Shown here: positions 52,401 through 63,500 of the stretch, piece after piece
Position numbering within the stretch: the stretch's first letter is position 1
Layout: each line of letters opens with the position of its first letter
Assembly: GCA_900708905.1 (NCBI GenBank)
Contig: CAADRB010000003.1
Coordinates: 2,844,779 to 2,908,778 of the forward strand
Length of the DNA: 64,000 nucleotides
Direction: 5' to 3'
DNA from: Hymenolepis diminuta
Lineage: Eukaryota > Platyhelminthes > Cestoda > Cyclophyllidea > Hymenolepididae
Translations under genes and position numbers: made by a program
Notes under the pieces: model-generated
The model's input: only the letters and a program-made list of their open reading frames with translations
Database searches by the model: none
Told to the model about the DNA's origin: nothing

Positions 52401-54922
52401 CTGAATCTTCGAAATCTCCTAATTTTATTTTTTATGTGTTTTTCCTAACAAAAAGGAAAATAAGGAATAAAGAGTCAAACTGTACCTCATTTTGGTCCGT
52501 CAGTTTGAAAATTTCGGTTAAAGATATATTCTTCAATTTAATTTGTAGGTCTTACAACCATTCATTAATTTGAACATTATTTAATCAGCCATGTAATACT
52601 AAAGGAGTAAGACCAGATTAGGCCACATATCCTCTCCCAAATTTTGCGATCTTTCTAATGCTAACGGGATTCAGAAGCCTTTCCCGAGTGAGAAGAGCTT
52701 AGTGAGACCGCAGGTATATTCGACAACTAGAAGTGAAAGAGAGGTGAAAGGAGGATGGAATAGAAAGAGGAATTGGGGAGAAAAGGAAAGCACCAGTACT
52801 GAGCGGTTGTATGTATGAGTGTTTGACCGATTTCCTGCGTCGGATTCATTGATGAGGAACCGGTGACAGAGCTATGAATCGGTAGGTGCGTAATACACAG
52901 AGAAACTGATGAGGTCAAGAGTCAAGATACACAATATCATTATTACTTGGGAATTTTTCATAAGAAAAAAGGTGATTTATTTTTTATTCAGTTAATTTTA
53001 TAAACAATTATTGTTTTGTGCCTTTTGCATCATTTCTTTGTTAATTGTCTGAGAATTAAAAGTTGCTAAGGGTAATTTTCGCTGTATCGCTGAATTTCCT
53101 TTATTTTTATTGCCAATGACAATATAACCTCGATAATTTATAAATAAAAATGAGTACCGTTACTCGGCGATTTCTGTAAGTTTTGTCCCTTATGCACAGA
53201 GGACACAAACATACTGAAAAAACTATTCCACATCATTTTTTAGAAAATCCACGTTATCTTGAAGGCCAAGGTCATATTTATGTCTACTAAGGATCGGTTC
53301 GCGCTTCCAATGTGTCAAATCAGACATGCTCCCAATTAACTTGAAGTCAGTTGTCATTACTTGCAACAGATTCAAGTCATCCATAGTTACATTATGCAGT
53401 GGTGAGAGGTAAAACATTTTTTTGTTTCAAATGGCTGTTGATGAGAGGGAAGAAAAGAGGCCTATCAGGAGCTGCCAAGAGGGCGGTGAAGGCAGAGCAA
53501 AATTGAGAAATGAAGAGAGTAGGGAGAATGCCGAGCAACACATTCAGGAAACGCGTCGCCATCCTATTTCCATAACGAGGAGCCACGCCTATCAACTCGC
53601 TTTAAGCAACTGCACCTGCATCTCGCCTCTCGGCCCAATTTGGCCCACACCCGGAAACTGCTGCAGCGGCAACAACAGCAGCAGCCACTTTCCTGGCTGC
53701 TACATGTTACGAGACTATTCACATGTCTTCATTCTCTCAACCCATATTCCAACTAGATTTGCCCTCTTCTCGTTCTTACTGCTTCTAAATGAGTATCTTC
53801 TTGCCAAGGCAGTGTTGGAAAAATAAACCAAATGCATTTCTTTTTGTCCATGATATATGAGGTGTTTAGAATAATTTTAACGAATCTAGAATACGACTAA
53901 TATAGTTGCTTATAGGTAAAAAAAATGTAAACATGCGTAATTATTCAAAATTTCTTTATTTTAAATAATTTAGAAATCAATTCAGGAACAATTGGGATAT
54001 TTAGCAACCAAATGTTTGCACGATGTGACCTATCCAAGCAGAAGCCGTAAGATGAAATAATTTTTCAAAGAAGATAAATTAATCACATCTTAAATTTTGG
54101 CTACACATCTTCAGCTCTCCATAAACTCTTGCCGTTCCAGATGTACCTCGTCTAACGATATAGATCGCGTTTCTGAAATAGGTGCTATTCAAATAATTGT
54201 TCCTTTTATTTTTCTCAGGTTGAGAATAGTCACATTCCTTTCATTTCACTTACATTTAAAACTATATATCCCCTAGTGCGATTTGTATGAATAAATAATA
54301 TACTGATAAGTGTAAATAAAGCAATTTGATTAAGGAAATATTTTTCTTCAAGAGTATCAAGGGCAATAAATTGGTTTGAAATAGATCAAAACTCTCCTAT
54401 TTCTTAAATCGTCCCACAAATATACATTTTTCTCGGTAGTTCACAATAACGGGGGGTCAATCAAAGCACTTTAACTCCTATTTCAAACTTTAAAAAAGTA
54501 GAATCTTAAATTTGCCTTTGAAATAAAGTCCATAATTTAATCGATCTGGAATTCAATACATAGCACTATAACAAAACCTTGCATGAGATAAACTTTTGAT
54601 TAATTCAAAGTACGGTAGTATCTCAAAACTTAAGTAAACACAAGGCAAAGGTTCAGAGAGAGTTTATAAACTATTTCTGATAAACTATTTGAACTATTTA
54701 AAGCCAATCAAGTTTAGAGCATACCAGTTCAACCCGAAGCATTTCACGCTGTAGTCGCTGGGATTCTGCCAGAAGACTTACTGGCTCTGGTTGTTGTGGA
54801 TGAGTGCCGGGAAGTGTGGTTATAACTCTCAGTTCCTGGCCCTCTTGTGTAATTGTTTCGTCCTCACTATCGGAACTTGGAGTGTGACGAGGTGTGCTAC
54901 TATTGGTCCCATCGGATGACAT
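16411..54922 (-). CDS. CROCC: Rootletin (ciliary rootlet coiled-coil protein), complete, 30 coding exons
   Basis: Structural protein of the ciliary rootlet and centrosome linker. Exons (minus, high to low): 54922-54725, 52114-51887, 50429-50346, 50268-50141, 50100-50031, 49949-49734, 47777-47520, 47448-47251, 45095-44784, 43663-43295, 43217-43011, 41750-41277, 40614-40431, 40357-40208, 40140-39981, 38701-38590, 38518-38388, 35150-34975, 34900-34483, 33246-33042, 31651-31345, 26767-26369, 26293-25947, 25270-25010, 21889-21679, 21608-21469, 21387-21256, 21177-20998, 20059-19883, 16578-16411 (TAA). All phases close: 6600 nt, 2199 aa (human about 2017). Nearly all coiled coil. Rootletin hallmarks: YFSAEHNRLLALWR (exon 6); a Ser/Pro-rich break, then LAAVQSALNRRAMQ (exon 9); LLRRLLGFRQRHGASP (exon 21); DLDPEAVGYALREILRQL (exon 22); SHRQRVKSLEDQ (exon 28). 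Exon 19 also carries a Ser/Pro/Arg-rich spacer. Introns 10 and 28 appear GC-AG; intron 4 is 40 nt. Weakest calls: exon 2 acceptor and exon 16 donor. An extra small exon in intron 1 cannot be excluded. Confidence 0.94.
20060..20997 (-). other. Rootletin intron 28 with probable GC-AG splice sites
   Basis: The exon 28 frame reads ...VKSLEDQ up to CAG at 21000-20998, followed by GCATGT. The next exon begins ATACGAATG (IRMLNEQL) after a CCCCAG acceptor. Joining CAG to ATA keeps frame and reproduces the continuous rootletin C-terminal coil. The nearest GT (GCAT|GTTCTC) would shift frame and hit a stop. So a GC donor is the best reading. Confidence 0.75.
29930..31125 (+). mobile_element. Decayed Ty3/gypsy relic, copy 2, in rootletin intron 21
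   Basis: Lies inside the 4.6-kb intron between rootletin exons 21 and 22, antisense to rootletin. The left part (about 30000-30155) keeps RT sequence absent from copy 1: NNIIDVLKGAAPYPYGILIV leads into GRDGEKLKG, with stops. From 30159 to 31125 it equals copy 1 base for base as far as I could read, including the same stops, and then ends abruptly in unrelated intron sequence. No LTRs, gag or integrase were seen. Non-functional. Confidence 0.87.
30159..31125 (+). repeat. 967-bp repeat unit, copy B (identical to 6961-7927)
   Basis: Second copy of the RT/RNase H block. The offset to copy A is constant at 23198, so there are no indels. The right border falls after GTTCTTCGA, where copy A continues with CAAGTTCACACG and this copy with AAATATCATTCG. 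Confidence 0.9.
36705..37090 (+). pseudogene. Ty3/gypsy RNase H relic in rootletin intron 17
   Basis: One reading frame from 36705 resembles a Ty3/gypsy RNase H: PIMATANASSYGFGAII, then THASQTLILAE, IDKESSTIIYVV, FTLLKDHNSLLSISGSK and LLGYDFDIEY. The frame holds throughout and is broken only by in-frame stops (two TAG near 36822-36830, a TGA near 36869 and a TAA near 36967). The catalytic Asp of the usual TDAS motif is Asn here (TANAS). Sequence clearly differs from the other two copies, so it is an independent, older insertion. It is antisense to rootletin. Confidence 0.8.
43218..43294 (-). other. Rootletin intron 10, GC-AG type, 77 bp
   Basis: Exon 10 ends TACGAGAGTGAG and is followed by GCAAGTAAAC, a textbook GC-type donor (AG|GCAAGT). 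The acceptor CTCCAG precedes GCTCGGGAAAAT. Joining GAG to GCT keeps frame (ESEARENARLQR). Using the overlapping GTAAAC donor would shift frame into an early stop. Confidence 0.85.
46140..46427 (+). pseudogene. Ty3/gypsy integrase relic in rootletin intron 8
   Basis: The frame at 46287-46427 reads HLILVDSYSK, a stop in place of the usual Trp, then PEVIPINSATTGTVVKRLRQ and IFANQGAPQLLPGDVG. This matches the retroviral/Ty3 integrase core from the first catalytic Asp (VDSYSKWPE type) to the second (usually SDNG, here GDVG). A CxxC fragment (QCQKCLNKMQ) around 46150-46180 may be the N-terminal zinc finger in another frame. Antisense to rootletin. Extent to the left is uncertain. Confidence 0.7.
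50101..50140 (-). other. Rootletin intron 4, only 40 bp
   Basis: The donor GTAAGG at 50140 and acceptor TTTTAG at 50101 bound a 40-nt intron. Removing it joins CGTGCAAA to ATCAGCAGAT (ERAKSADLSRS), keeping the coil in frame. Retaining it would introduce an in-frame stop (the TAA of the donor context). Other short introns in this gene are 67-83 bp. Confidence 0.8.
50510..50645. other. GC-rich island inside rootletin intron 2
   Basis: About 130 bp of GC-rich sequence in an otherwise AT-rich intron. It contains a 6-bp stem (CGCTGG at 50538-50543 with CCAGCG at 50554-50559) and a short CCTC/GAGG hairpin near 50616-50627, followed by a T-run. I could not match it to a tRNA, U snRNA or spliced-leader RNA. 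It might be a mobile-element fragment or a structured RNA. Confidence 0.3.
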
Positions 54923-57126
54923 TATTCACAATTAAGTTTTCTAAAATCCAAACTGTGAATCTATGATAATTTGAGTATCGATATGCTCAAAAATCGACAT
55001 ATGGCTTTTGGTTTAGTATTAAGTAAATTTAAATAAGATTGTACTCGTTCTTAACATTTCCGAAGAGAAAGTTACTAACCTCATATTTTCATAAATATGC
55101 GTGTGTATTATATAGCGTCTATTAAATCATATCGATTAGTTAAAACATAGCTCAATTACAAAAAATTACCTAATATCAACTAAATTAAAATAAATTCATA
55201 GGTTTTAAAATTATTTCGTCAATTTATATCATGACGTGTTTCAAAAGTGGAACTTAAATGTATTTAGAATGTCACCTCACTTACACTGGTACAGCAGTTT
55301 TGTCCTTAAATTTCAGTTATCAGTAATATGTAAATTTCATAAAGCCCTGAAAATGAAAAATACGTTTGAAGATAGTTTTCTTGAATTCGTAAGAATTGAA
55401 GAAACATTATTAAAAGGCCTATCATTTTGCAGAAACCAACTTTTCGATGCCAATATCTAAGATAAAATAAAAACAGATAAGAGAAACAGAATAGCGTTAA
55501 ATTAAAATGGATTTAATTTTGAACAAAAATAAAATGCTTTTCCATTGAAATTTCGGCGAAATTCTCAAAATTGAAGTATATTTTAATTAGAGGATGAAGT
55601 TTTTAAAATTGTGTTTGATATTTGCCCTTAAGTTTTCATATACGTAGATTATTATTGCCAGCATGGATTTCATGGCATAGATTTAAACTATCTCAGAAGT
55701 TGTTATATGAATCAATTTTCATCTTCCTTCACATTTATAACTTTATTAATCTTTTTTGCGTTTCTTTTGCTCATTTTTTGTTCGTTATGCAATTGAACTC
55801 CCATTTACTAGAAAAGGGCAGTCGAGTTTGCAGCTAATATGAAGATACGTAGTATTTCACATAGTTTTACGTCAGTCGCGTTCTCATACGACATAAAAAT
55901 TCCTATTATTTTCAGAAAGTGCATCACTTTTTCATAACGTAACAAACTAGAAGTCTCAGTATTAATCTTGCCGAATAAACCAGTCCAGAAAACTCAGAAA
56001 TACTGCAACTAGCTGCCATGAATAAGCTCATTTAATAACAGAATTTAAACACTGATCGATCCCATTTGTTCTAAAATTGATTCTACAATCCTAATTTTGT
56101 TAAATCAAATAGGAGTACCTTGAAGTATTTAAGAAAATGAAAGTTTTTGACAGGGGCCACAGCGAGCGAATAGATAGAATAATTCAAGTGGCTAGATTAG
56201 TACGAAGTTGCCCAGAAAACCACCCCACTTTATTGATAAGTAAATCAGGTTTACATATAAATCATTTCTTCGTTAAACGTCAATCACGTCTAATCATCAA
56301 TGCTCTTGGGTTACGATTGCCATATGTTTAGATGTTTAGGTGCAAAGGTTCACTTGCAAGGCTGGACTGCCTATAGCTGACGTAGTCGAGCTTTTATCAT
56401 CAGTCAATCATTTCCACCCGACAGTTGTTAATTGACATCTGCCGCCTAAAGCAGAAGCAACCTTTAAAAACCTAATTTTGAAAAAATTGATGCAGTGATC
56501 ATGAATATAGTATTCTTCTAATTATTGAATCTGTTATGACATTGCATAAATTTATACATATTTTTTATTATAAAATGTACAAATAAACAGTATAACTGTT
56601 TATTATATTAGAAAATTAGTAACCATAATGTATTCACCATTTCACACGATTTTTCAATTTTAAAAGTATTTGTTACGGTTTAAGTGATCATGAAATTGAT
56701 TTATCAAATATGGTGATGTAATCTCTTCTAACACTGCTAAGACTTTTCTATTTCATTTACCACAAATATTGAGATTATATATTGTAATTAAATGAAAAAT
56801 ATTACTGGTTATCCTCCAACTATTGATTAAGTAAAGTCAATGAAAAATAGGTCAATACTGTTTTAATGGATTGTTTGTCTTGCACGTAGAAATAACATCC
56901 AATCATAATTATAGAATTGGGGTAAGTTGTGACGCTCTCTCCGTTTTCCGAATAGTAACGTGGATGTCCAACCTGGTCTCTTCGTCTGTTCCAAAAACTT
57001 TCTACCATTGCTATTTTTGATAGACTTTTCTATTAATCCACAGATGTAGTATTTGTTTTCATTATAGAAAACTTAACTTCGTACAAGTTTTATCTGACAA
57101 ATGCGTTTTTTTATCTGCAGAAAATT
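54923..57126. other. Divergent intergenic region between rootletin and the coiled-coil gene
   Basis: About 2.2 kb, very AT-rich, separating two head-to-head genes, so it should contain both promoters. No coding exon recognised. A TTTTAG about 20 nt upstream of the rootletin ATG and TTATCTGCAG ending 6 nt upstream of the other gene's ATG look like splice acceptors. Either gene may thus have 5'-UTR introns or receive a spliced leader. Confidence 0.55.
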
Positions 57127-59982
57127 ATGTCAACCAAAGGTAATGGATTTGCTGCAATGGGACAATCTCTTCTTTCTATGGGGGAGAATGTCATCTCTGG
57201 AAATCCAATCCCTTCCAAACCCAAAAAGAAGAATCACAAAAAGAAGAACAACAAATCGAAAGAATCGCTTGAGGCTAATCATCATCAAGTAGTGTTAGAA
57301 TCTGATGTTCATGTAGATGATAATTTTGGTGATTGGCAATCTCAGTCCAAACCAAAAAAGTCCAAAGCGAAAATGAACGGAGAATCCTTAAATGGGTCTT
57401 TGGCTCCCGCACCTATAAATGATGCAACATCAATCCCAGTTCCTCCCTCTGCTCCCAAAAGGGCGAAGAAATTAAACAATGGTTGTGAGTTTACTCATTC
57501 GTTAGTGTCGGTTTATTGTTAATGCTTGTTGACCTATTTCGTTTATTTCCAGCCGAACAATCAGAAAAAAACGAGTTGAAGAGTGCAATTCTAAATAAAA
57601 CGGTTAATACGGAGAAAGTTGTACCTACTTCAACGCCTGTTCCCGTGCCACAACCACAAAAGCAGAGTGAGCTTGTGAAAGGAAGGGTTCCTGTTGCGGA
57701 AACTCTTGTCTCTTCTCATCTTGATACTGCTGTTTCATCTACAAAGCCGCAGACGAAACGACCCCAGAGAAATTCAGAGACTTCCGCTTCTCAAGACATG
57801 TCATCCTTGTTCGCTTATACACGACATTTGGAGCATTCGCTTGCAGTTGGCTGTGGCAGCGCCACCGTTGAAGCCGTCCGTTCCTCTCATCCAAATCTCA
57901 CCTTTTCTTCCCCGGTGCCCGCTTCTCCGTCCCCCTCATCCCAAATCCCCGACATCTCTGACGTAAGGTTATTTTTATTCAGTATTCTTTTATTATTTTG
58001 CATTTACTCCACATCTTATTTTCCACCCCGTAGAACCCCACCAAATCTGAAATCGTCGACCTCAAAGCCTTATTGCTTGCTAAACAGAGCGAGGTTATTG
58101 TAAGTTCTCTTGTTCCTAAATACCTTCTTATTGTTGAGCGGTTGATTTCTATCTCCTTTTATCGTCTTTATAGTTTTACAAGAATATGTTGTCAAGGCAG
58201 AATCAACCAGCTATACAACCTTTTATTGAAGAAAAGAAACCGTGGGTTACTCACACTAATTATTCTTTTTATTTCTGTTGTTGATATTTATTGTGCGTCT
58301 GATTTGTTAGTATGACGGTGAAGAAGCCGAAAGAAGTTGCTTCGAAAGATGTCCAATGTGACCCCGCCGAGATACCACAGCAGCAAGTTCCATCTTCTGC
58401 GCCTCAGCCCTCAACACAAGCGACCATTGAAAAGAGTCTCCTTGATCAAATCCTCTTTCTTTCTAATGAGAGTACTCGCTTCAAACAGCGTTGCGATGTG
58501 AGCACTTATTTCAACAAATAACTATGCATTTTTTTCTATAATACCACTAGTTGAAAATGTTCGTCGTCCTGGTAAATCATTAGAAATGGTGCCATCCGCA
58601 TCATGTCAGAGGTCGCACTGACATTAAATTAAGCCAATTAAGGTCAAAAGTGCAGTGTTAGAGCGCATATGTGCTTACCTGTTCATCATCACTTTGTGTC
58701 TGTTTGACGCCAGTGGCAAACATTGACACACGCAATATTTGTAATTGTGTGGAGTGCATGTTTCACACGTTTAAACCCATGCCAAAAACAGTATTTGTGC
58801 AAAGTCAACTTCGCTCTCCTTTGATGAGATCATCTGGTGCGATCACATTATTGTCTTTTACAGATAGCGAACAGAGACGTGGAGGAATTGAAAAAGGAAT
58901 GTTCTAAGCTCGAAGCGGAGTGCAAGAAAATTAAAACCAAGACTGCTAAAGAAACTAAAGAGCTTGTCAAAAAAGAGTTTGATGCTTTTATCGAGAAACT
59001 TCAAGGTGAGATTTCCGAAAAAGACGCGCAAATAACCGACAAATCAGCTCAAATCGACGTGAGTATCACTTTTGCACTATACCTGTTTCAAATACATTCT
59101 GTCTAATTATTGTCCCCCACCTTTAGTCCCTCCAAGATCAACTGGAGCATTTCAAAGCAGGAGTCACTCTGCTTGAGCAATCTGAACGGGTTCGTATTTT
59201 GTTCGCTCGCTAAACAAATAACCCCTATTACCAGTCTTGTTTTTATCATGTTCTTTTTGTCACCAACGTTAGGCTTCAATGACCCGTTTAGTGGAGTTAG
59301 AGATGACGGTGAATAACTTGACCACTCAGAAGGAGACCGTATTGCTGGAGAAAGGTGATTTAACGAAGACAGTGGAGAAAGTCACCTCCGAGATGTCCTG
59401 GCTCAAACACACCTTGACCGAAAAAGAAGTACGTCATTATCTTCTACCTGCTTTCCCGCCTTGCCCCCTTTATTTAACCCCTACTGCTCTCTCCTCCTTT
59501 AGAGTGAATTAGCCCAAGCTAAGGGCGAGTGCTCAAATCTTCTGACTGAGCTAGATGCCACCAAGGTAAAGTTGGAGACAATTTCCCTTGCCCATCAGGA
59601 GGCCGAAAAAGAGATATCCACCAGTGGTGAAACAATTGAACGCCTGAAGGGTGAAATCACCTTACTGAAATCGGATCTCTCAGCTAAAGAAGAGGAGCTT
59701 TCTGTTGCTAGGGCCGAGGCCGCTGCCAGGCAGGAAGAATTGGATCAGGTCAAAGAGGATCTAGCTCACAAGGTGTTGGAGTTAACATCTGCTCAAAAGG
59801 AGCTGGAGAAGGTCGAGAAACAACATCAAGAGCAGGACGCTGTCCATGAAAATGACGCCCCTGCTGAGTGTAAGGATTGTTTTGTATTGACGGAGGCGAA
59901 TACCGAATTAAAGGGAGCTTTGGAAAAGACGCGGGAAGAACTGCTTAGTCTTCAAAGTAGCCTGGAGGAAAGCGAAAAATAA
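57127..59982 (+). CDS. Lysine-rich, coiled-coil protein of uncertain family (possibly kinectin/RRBP1-like), nine exons
   Basis: Exons: 57127-57484, 57553-57962, 58034-58099, 58174-58241, 58311-58497, 58864-59058, 59127-59189, 59273-59428, 59503-59982 (TAA). All phases close: 1983 nt, 660 aa. Seven of the eight introns are 68-83 bp; the fifth is 366 bp. Residues 31-45 and 75-82 are Lys-rich basic patches. Residues 90-260 are Ser/Pro/Thr-rich and probably disordered. From about residue 340 to the end the protein is heptad-rich coiled coil, with a CxxC (ECKDCF, 624-627) near the C-terminus. A Lys-rich head followed by a long coil resembles kinectin and ribosome-binding protein 1. But the N-terminal membrane anchor of those proteins is absent, unless it lies in an unrecognised upstream exon joined at the acceptor ending at 57120. 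Function is not known; the gene structure is well supported, the family is not. Confidence 0.85.
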
Positions 59983-60517
59983 ACTCATCCTATTTCTTTC
60001 AAAATCTCCCCTTCCCCTTTCTATCTTCTTAAACTATTAATTGTTGACATGTAAATAGTATTATTAGTATATTAATCGATCCTCCTAACTTTCCATCTCC
60101 TCTCCCTCTTCTCCCAATTCTTTCCCCTTCTGCCATTTCTTTTTGAGAATCAAGACTTTGAATCAAGAAAGCAAATGTGGTTATGATTGAATGATGGTCT
60201 CCTTTGGTGCAGGTGTTGGAGAAGAGGATTTGGTTTGGCAGCACCACTTCGTATGATGAGTCATAGACATTCGGGGTGGACTGGAATTTTACACCGTGCG
60301 ACATATGCCCGGTTTTGGTCTGTATGATCGGTGAAAGTTACATAAATAAGAGGGCAACTAGGGGCCACAATGAGATTGTTAATCCGTCATTCCACGCCAC
60401 CTTTTATTTGATGAATCAATAAGTTTCTATGTTCATTAGTTTGATTCAATACTTCGCGTTTCATTTTCGCTGTGTTCTCCAATGCAATTAATATTATAGT
60501 TTGACATTTTAACGGTC

Positions 60518-60523
60518 AATAAA
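60518..60523 (+). promoter_or_regulatory. Candidate polyadenylation signal of the coiled-coil gene
   Basis: AATAAA on the plus strand about 540 bp after the stop at 59982. It is the first perfect hexamer I found downstream, in a pyrimidine-rich then AT-rich 3' flank. Assignment is tentative. Confidence 0.4.
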
Positions 60524-63500
60524 CTCGTTCGAACTTTTAAGTTTGAGGTGATTCTCTGCCTTCCTTTGTGATCAAGTACGCGCGTATTATACAGCTAACA
60601 TTATTACTTTTCGCAGGGCATAAACTCGGTGATTTTAGCGGATTCAGAGTCGAAGTGTCTTAAGCCTCGGACTGTCAGTTTTTAACTTATATGTAATGCT
60701 GGAAATCTCCGTTTGAAAGATTTGACTCTGGTTCCCAAGTGAAGTAAATAGATGTGAGAATAGATTGTTGAGACCTGCCATGCCACTTCAATAGATTAGC
60801 AGCCAGGCTAATGGCTTTTGTAACATTGTCGAGTCAGTTTAAGGGAAAGTAGCAGTAAAAACTCAAGAGTAGTTCATTTTAACAATATCACATTAACCAT
60901 TTGCTTCGTATGCTCAAATAGGCATCCCTAGGCGCCGTTTGTCCAATGACTGAATGGGGACACTAAAACGCACAATATCTAGAGTTCCATCTAATAATTT
61001 TGTCGATCAAGTGGTTATAATAATAAGTGGGCAGCACGTTGAATTCTTAGTTCAGTATGAATGACAACGCGATGAAGCTCTTACTGTTAGTGTCCTCGCT
61101 CTGCTTTTCTTCTTAATGACCAATGAACTGGCAGCGTCCAGTTTGCAGCTGATGATGCTGACAATGGTAATGAAGTGCCGCACACACTATGCCAACGTGG
61201 CACTTGTCGATCCTACTTACCCGTCGCTCTCTCACTATTCTTGTAATTTATACAGCTAGCATGTCAAGGCGGGGTCTGAAATTGAGAAAAGTGGAGCAAT
61301 TTTGAGACGCCTTTTTTATTACAACACGACATGAAATAGATGCAATAATTGTAATTCCCAGATCCATTTAGAAAAGCATTTTTTGGAGATTATCTTTGGT
61401 GGAGGTATAGAATCATGGAGGCACCTTGGAGCCGCTCCCCTTTATTAACCAAAATTAACTATTGTGGTTGGCTATTGGATTAGCACTGGTGAACATCACA
61501 TCCGTAACCTCCGATTTGAAAGGCGAATTTGATAACCCTTCTATCACCAGCAGATATAGTGGGCTTTACAATTTAAATTCTGTGATTGGTTCTTGAAAAA
61601 CTCACAATTAATAGTTTGATGCTAGTTGGCAAGACCTCTCTATCTAACCGTGAGTAGTTCTTCTTGGTAAATTGCAGTGATTTACTTTGTCCTATTGATT
61701 AATTCTAGATCCTAGATTTAGATCAGGAAGTGGATAGCTATCAGATTTCGGCAATAAATGCCAACGAGTATTGATTTTTCTCCTATTTTGAAGATTTAAT
61801 TGGAAATTTCAGTTAGCGCAATATTTTCCGCTTAATTTGAGGGAGGAGGGGTGGTGGGTGAGATGTGCTATATCACCCTAATGGCCTTTTGCTCCCTTTA
61901 ACATTATATCTCTACTTTTCAAGGTACTAACAGCAGTTAGGCAATGTGAATTTACATTTCTTGGGGTATTCACAATTTATTCATCGGGTCAATTGCCTAT
62001 TAAATACCGTCCTGTTATATATTATCAGAAGTAGAAAGTTCTCGTAAGAGATATCTGAGGCAGTTGAATTCGTTGAAGACCTTCGAGTTTGAATATGAAC
62101 AAAAGGTAGTTCTCCAGAATTAACTAGCAATATTTGATGCTATTTCGTTCTCAGTAGGTGCGGACCAAATAGATTCTTATTCATTGGGATGCAATAATTG
62201 TAATTGCACATGAGACCGAAATGAAAGGACATGGTGATGCATGGAGGGGCAACGCGACAACAAGCACTTCTGCGCCATCTTGTCAAGACTTCACACCTTA
62301 CAAAATCGCCATGACGCCCCTGCTGCTCTTTTGTTTACGTTCACTCACGAAAATACAAACAGCACAAAAATACCCTATTAAAAATAGAATCATTAATTGG
62401 ACTAAATTGAATGAATACAGCATAAATGCAGCCAATGCGGTTTAGGGAAAGAGAATATCGCCTTAAATTACTAAGGCAATGGAATCTACGAGCAAGGCTT
62501 CACGAAAAAGATGAGACACAGGCCAAAGTGGTACTGAATTTCCCCTTACCAAAAGTGGGTGCCTCTAGATCTGCACACACAGAGTTGTTTAAGGCAACTT
62601 CAGGCTGATGCCAAACAGATGTTTAGCGACAAATAAGGCGAAATTCTTGCGTTACTGAGCTTCAACACCATGTGAAAGTGCACGTAAAAGAGAAATTAAA
62701 TGTGTGACATCTCGGTGTCAACGGCCCCTTGCAAGTGTAAGTGGGGCGTGAAGGCACATCGGTCTAAAGATGCATGCAAGGTGATAGACTTCTTTATCCA
62801 GCAGATGTGAAGGAAAATGGTTGTAAGATCAATTTGAAGCTTATTATTTAAATGAAGCTGAGCTCATCTGCTTCCCTGACCCTCACTTCCAGTGCCTAAA
62901 TGCTCCCCTTCTCAAAGAGAGCATATCCTTCCTTAGTGTAATTTCTCTTCAAATATGTTTGTATATTTTCCAATGGTAAAAGTTTTAAACCTTCCCTCGT
63001 CATGGGAAATAAATAAGTTGCATTAAATTTAGGTGTTACATGAATCACCCTTATATTGACTTATTAGTTGACGCGTTACATTTAAATACCTCGAGTCAGG
63101 GCGTCGCTGAACGAGGTCATTAGAGGCAATAAATTCGCTATTCAGCTGCGTATAGCAGGAGAGATTGCTGTGATCAGGATTTTGTCTGCTAAAGATGGGA
63201 CTCAGCACAAAGACTAAAAATTACTATTCATTGTGGAGATTTTCGGTCACTAGGGAGTGTCCGAAAATGAAATAAAGACTAAGAGATGAAGAACACTTGC
63301 ATGCGGTGTTTCGAGTACAAGTTAAGCACTGATCAGATTCAATGAATATGTGAGCTTTCTTGGGTAATTTACCTAATTAATAAGAAAAACAGCTTCTGTC
63401 TGCCTTCTTGTCCATGTGCAGCTAACAATGTAGCCACATATAATGAAAGAAACCGGATACTCATTATTTCATAGAGGAGGAAAGAAATGTATTCTGCAGT

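Noticed and set aside
53422..53826. 134-codon plus-strand open frame in rootletin intron 1
   Set aside because: Low-complexity stretches and no conserved motif. It could be a chance frame over pyrimidine/purine-rich intron sequence.
60029..60304. 91-codon minus-strand open frame in the 3' flank of the coiled-coil gene
   Set aside because: It overlaps the expected 3'-UTR of the plus-strand gene, its end is low-complexity (Arg/Gly), and no homology is recognised.
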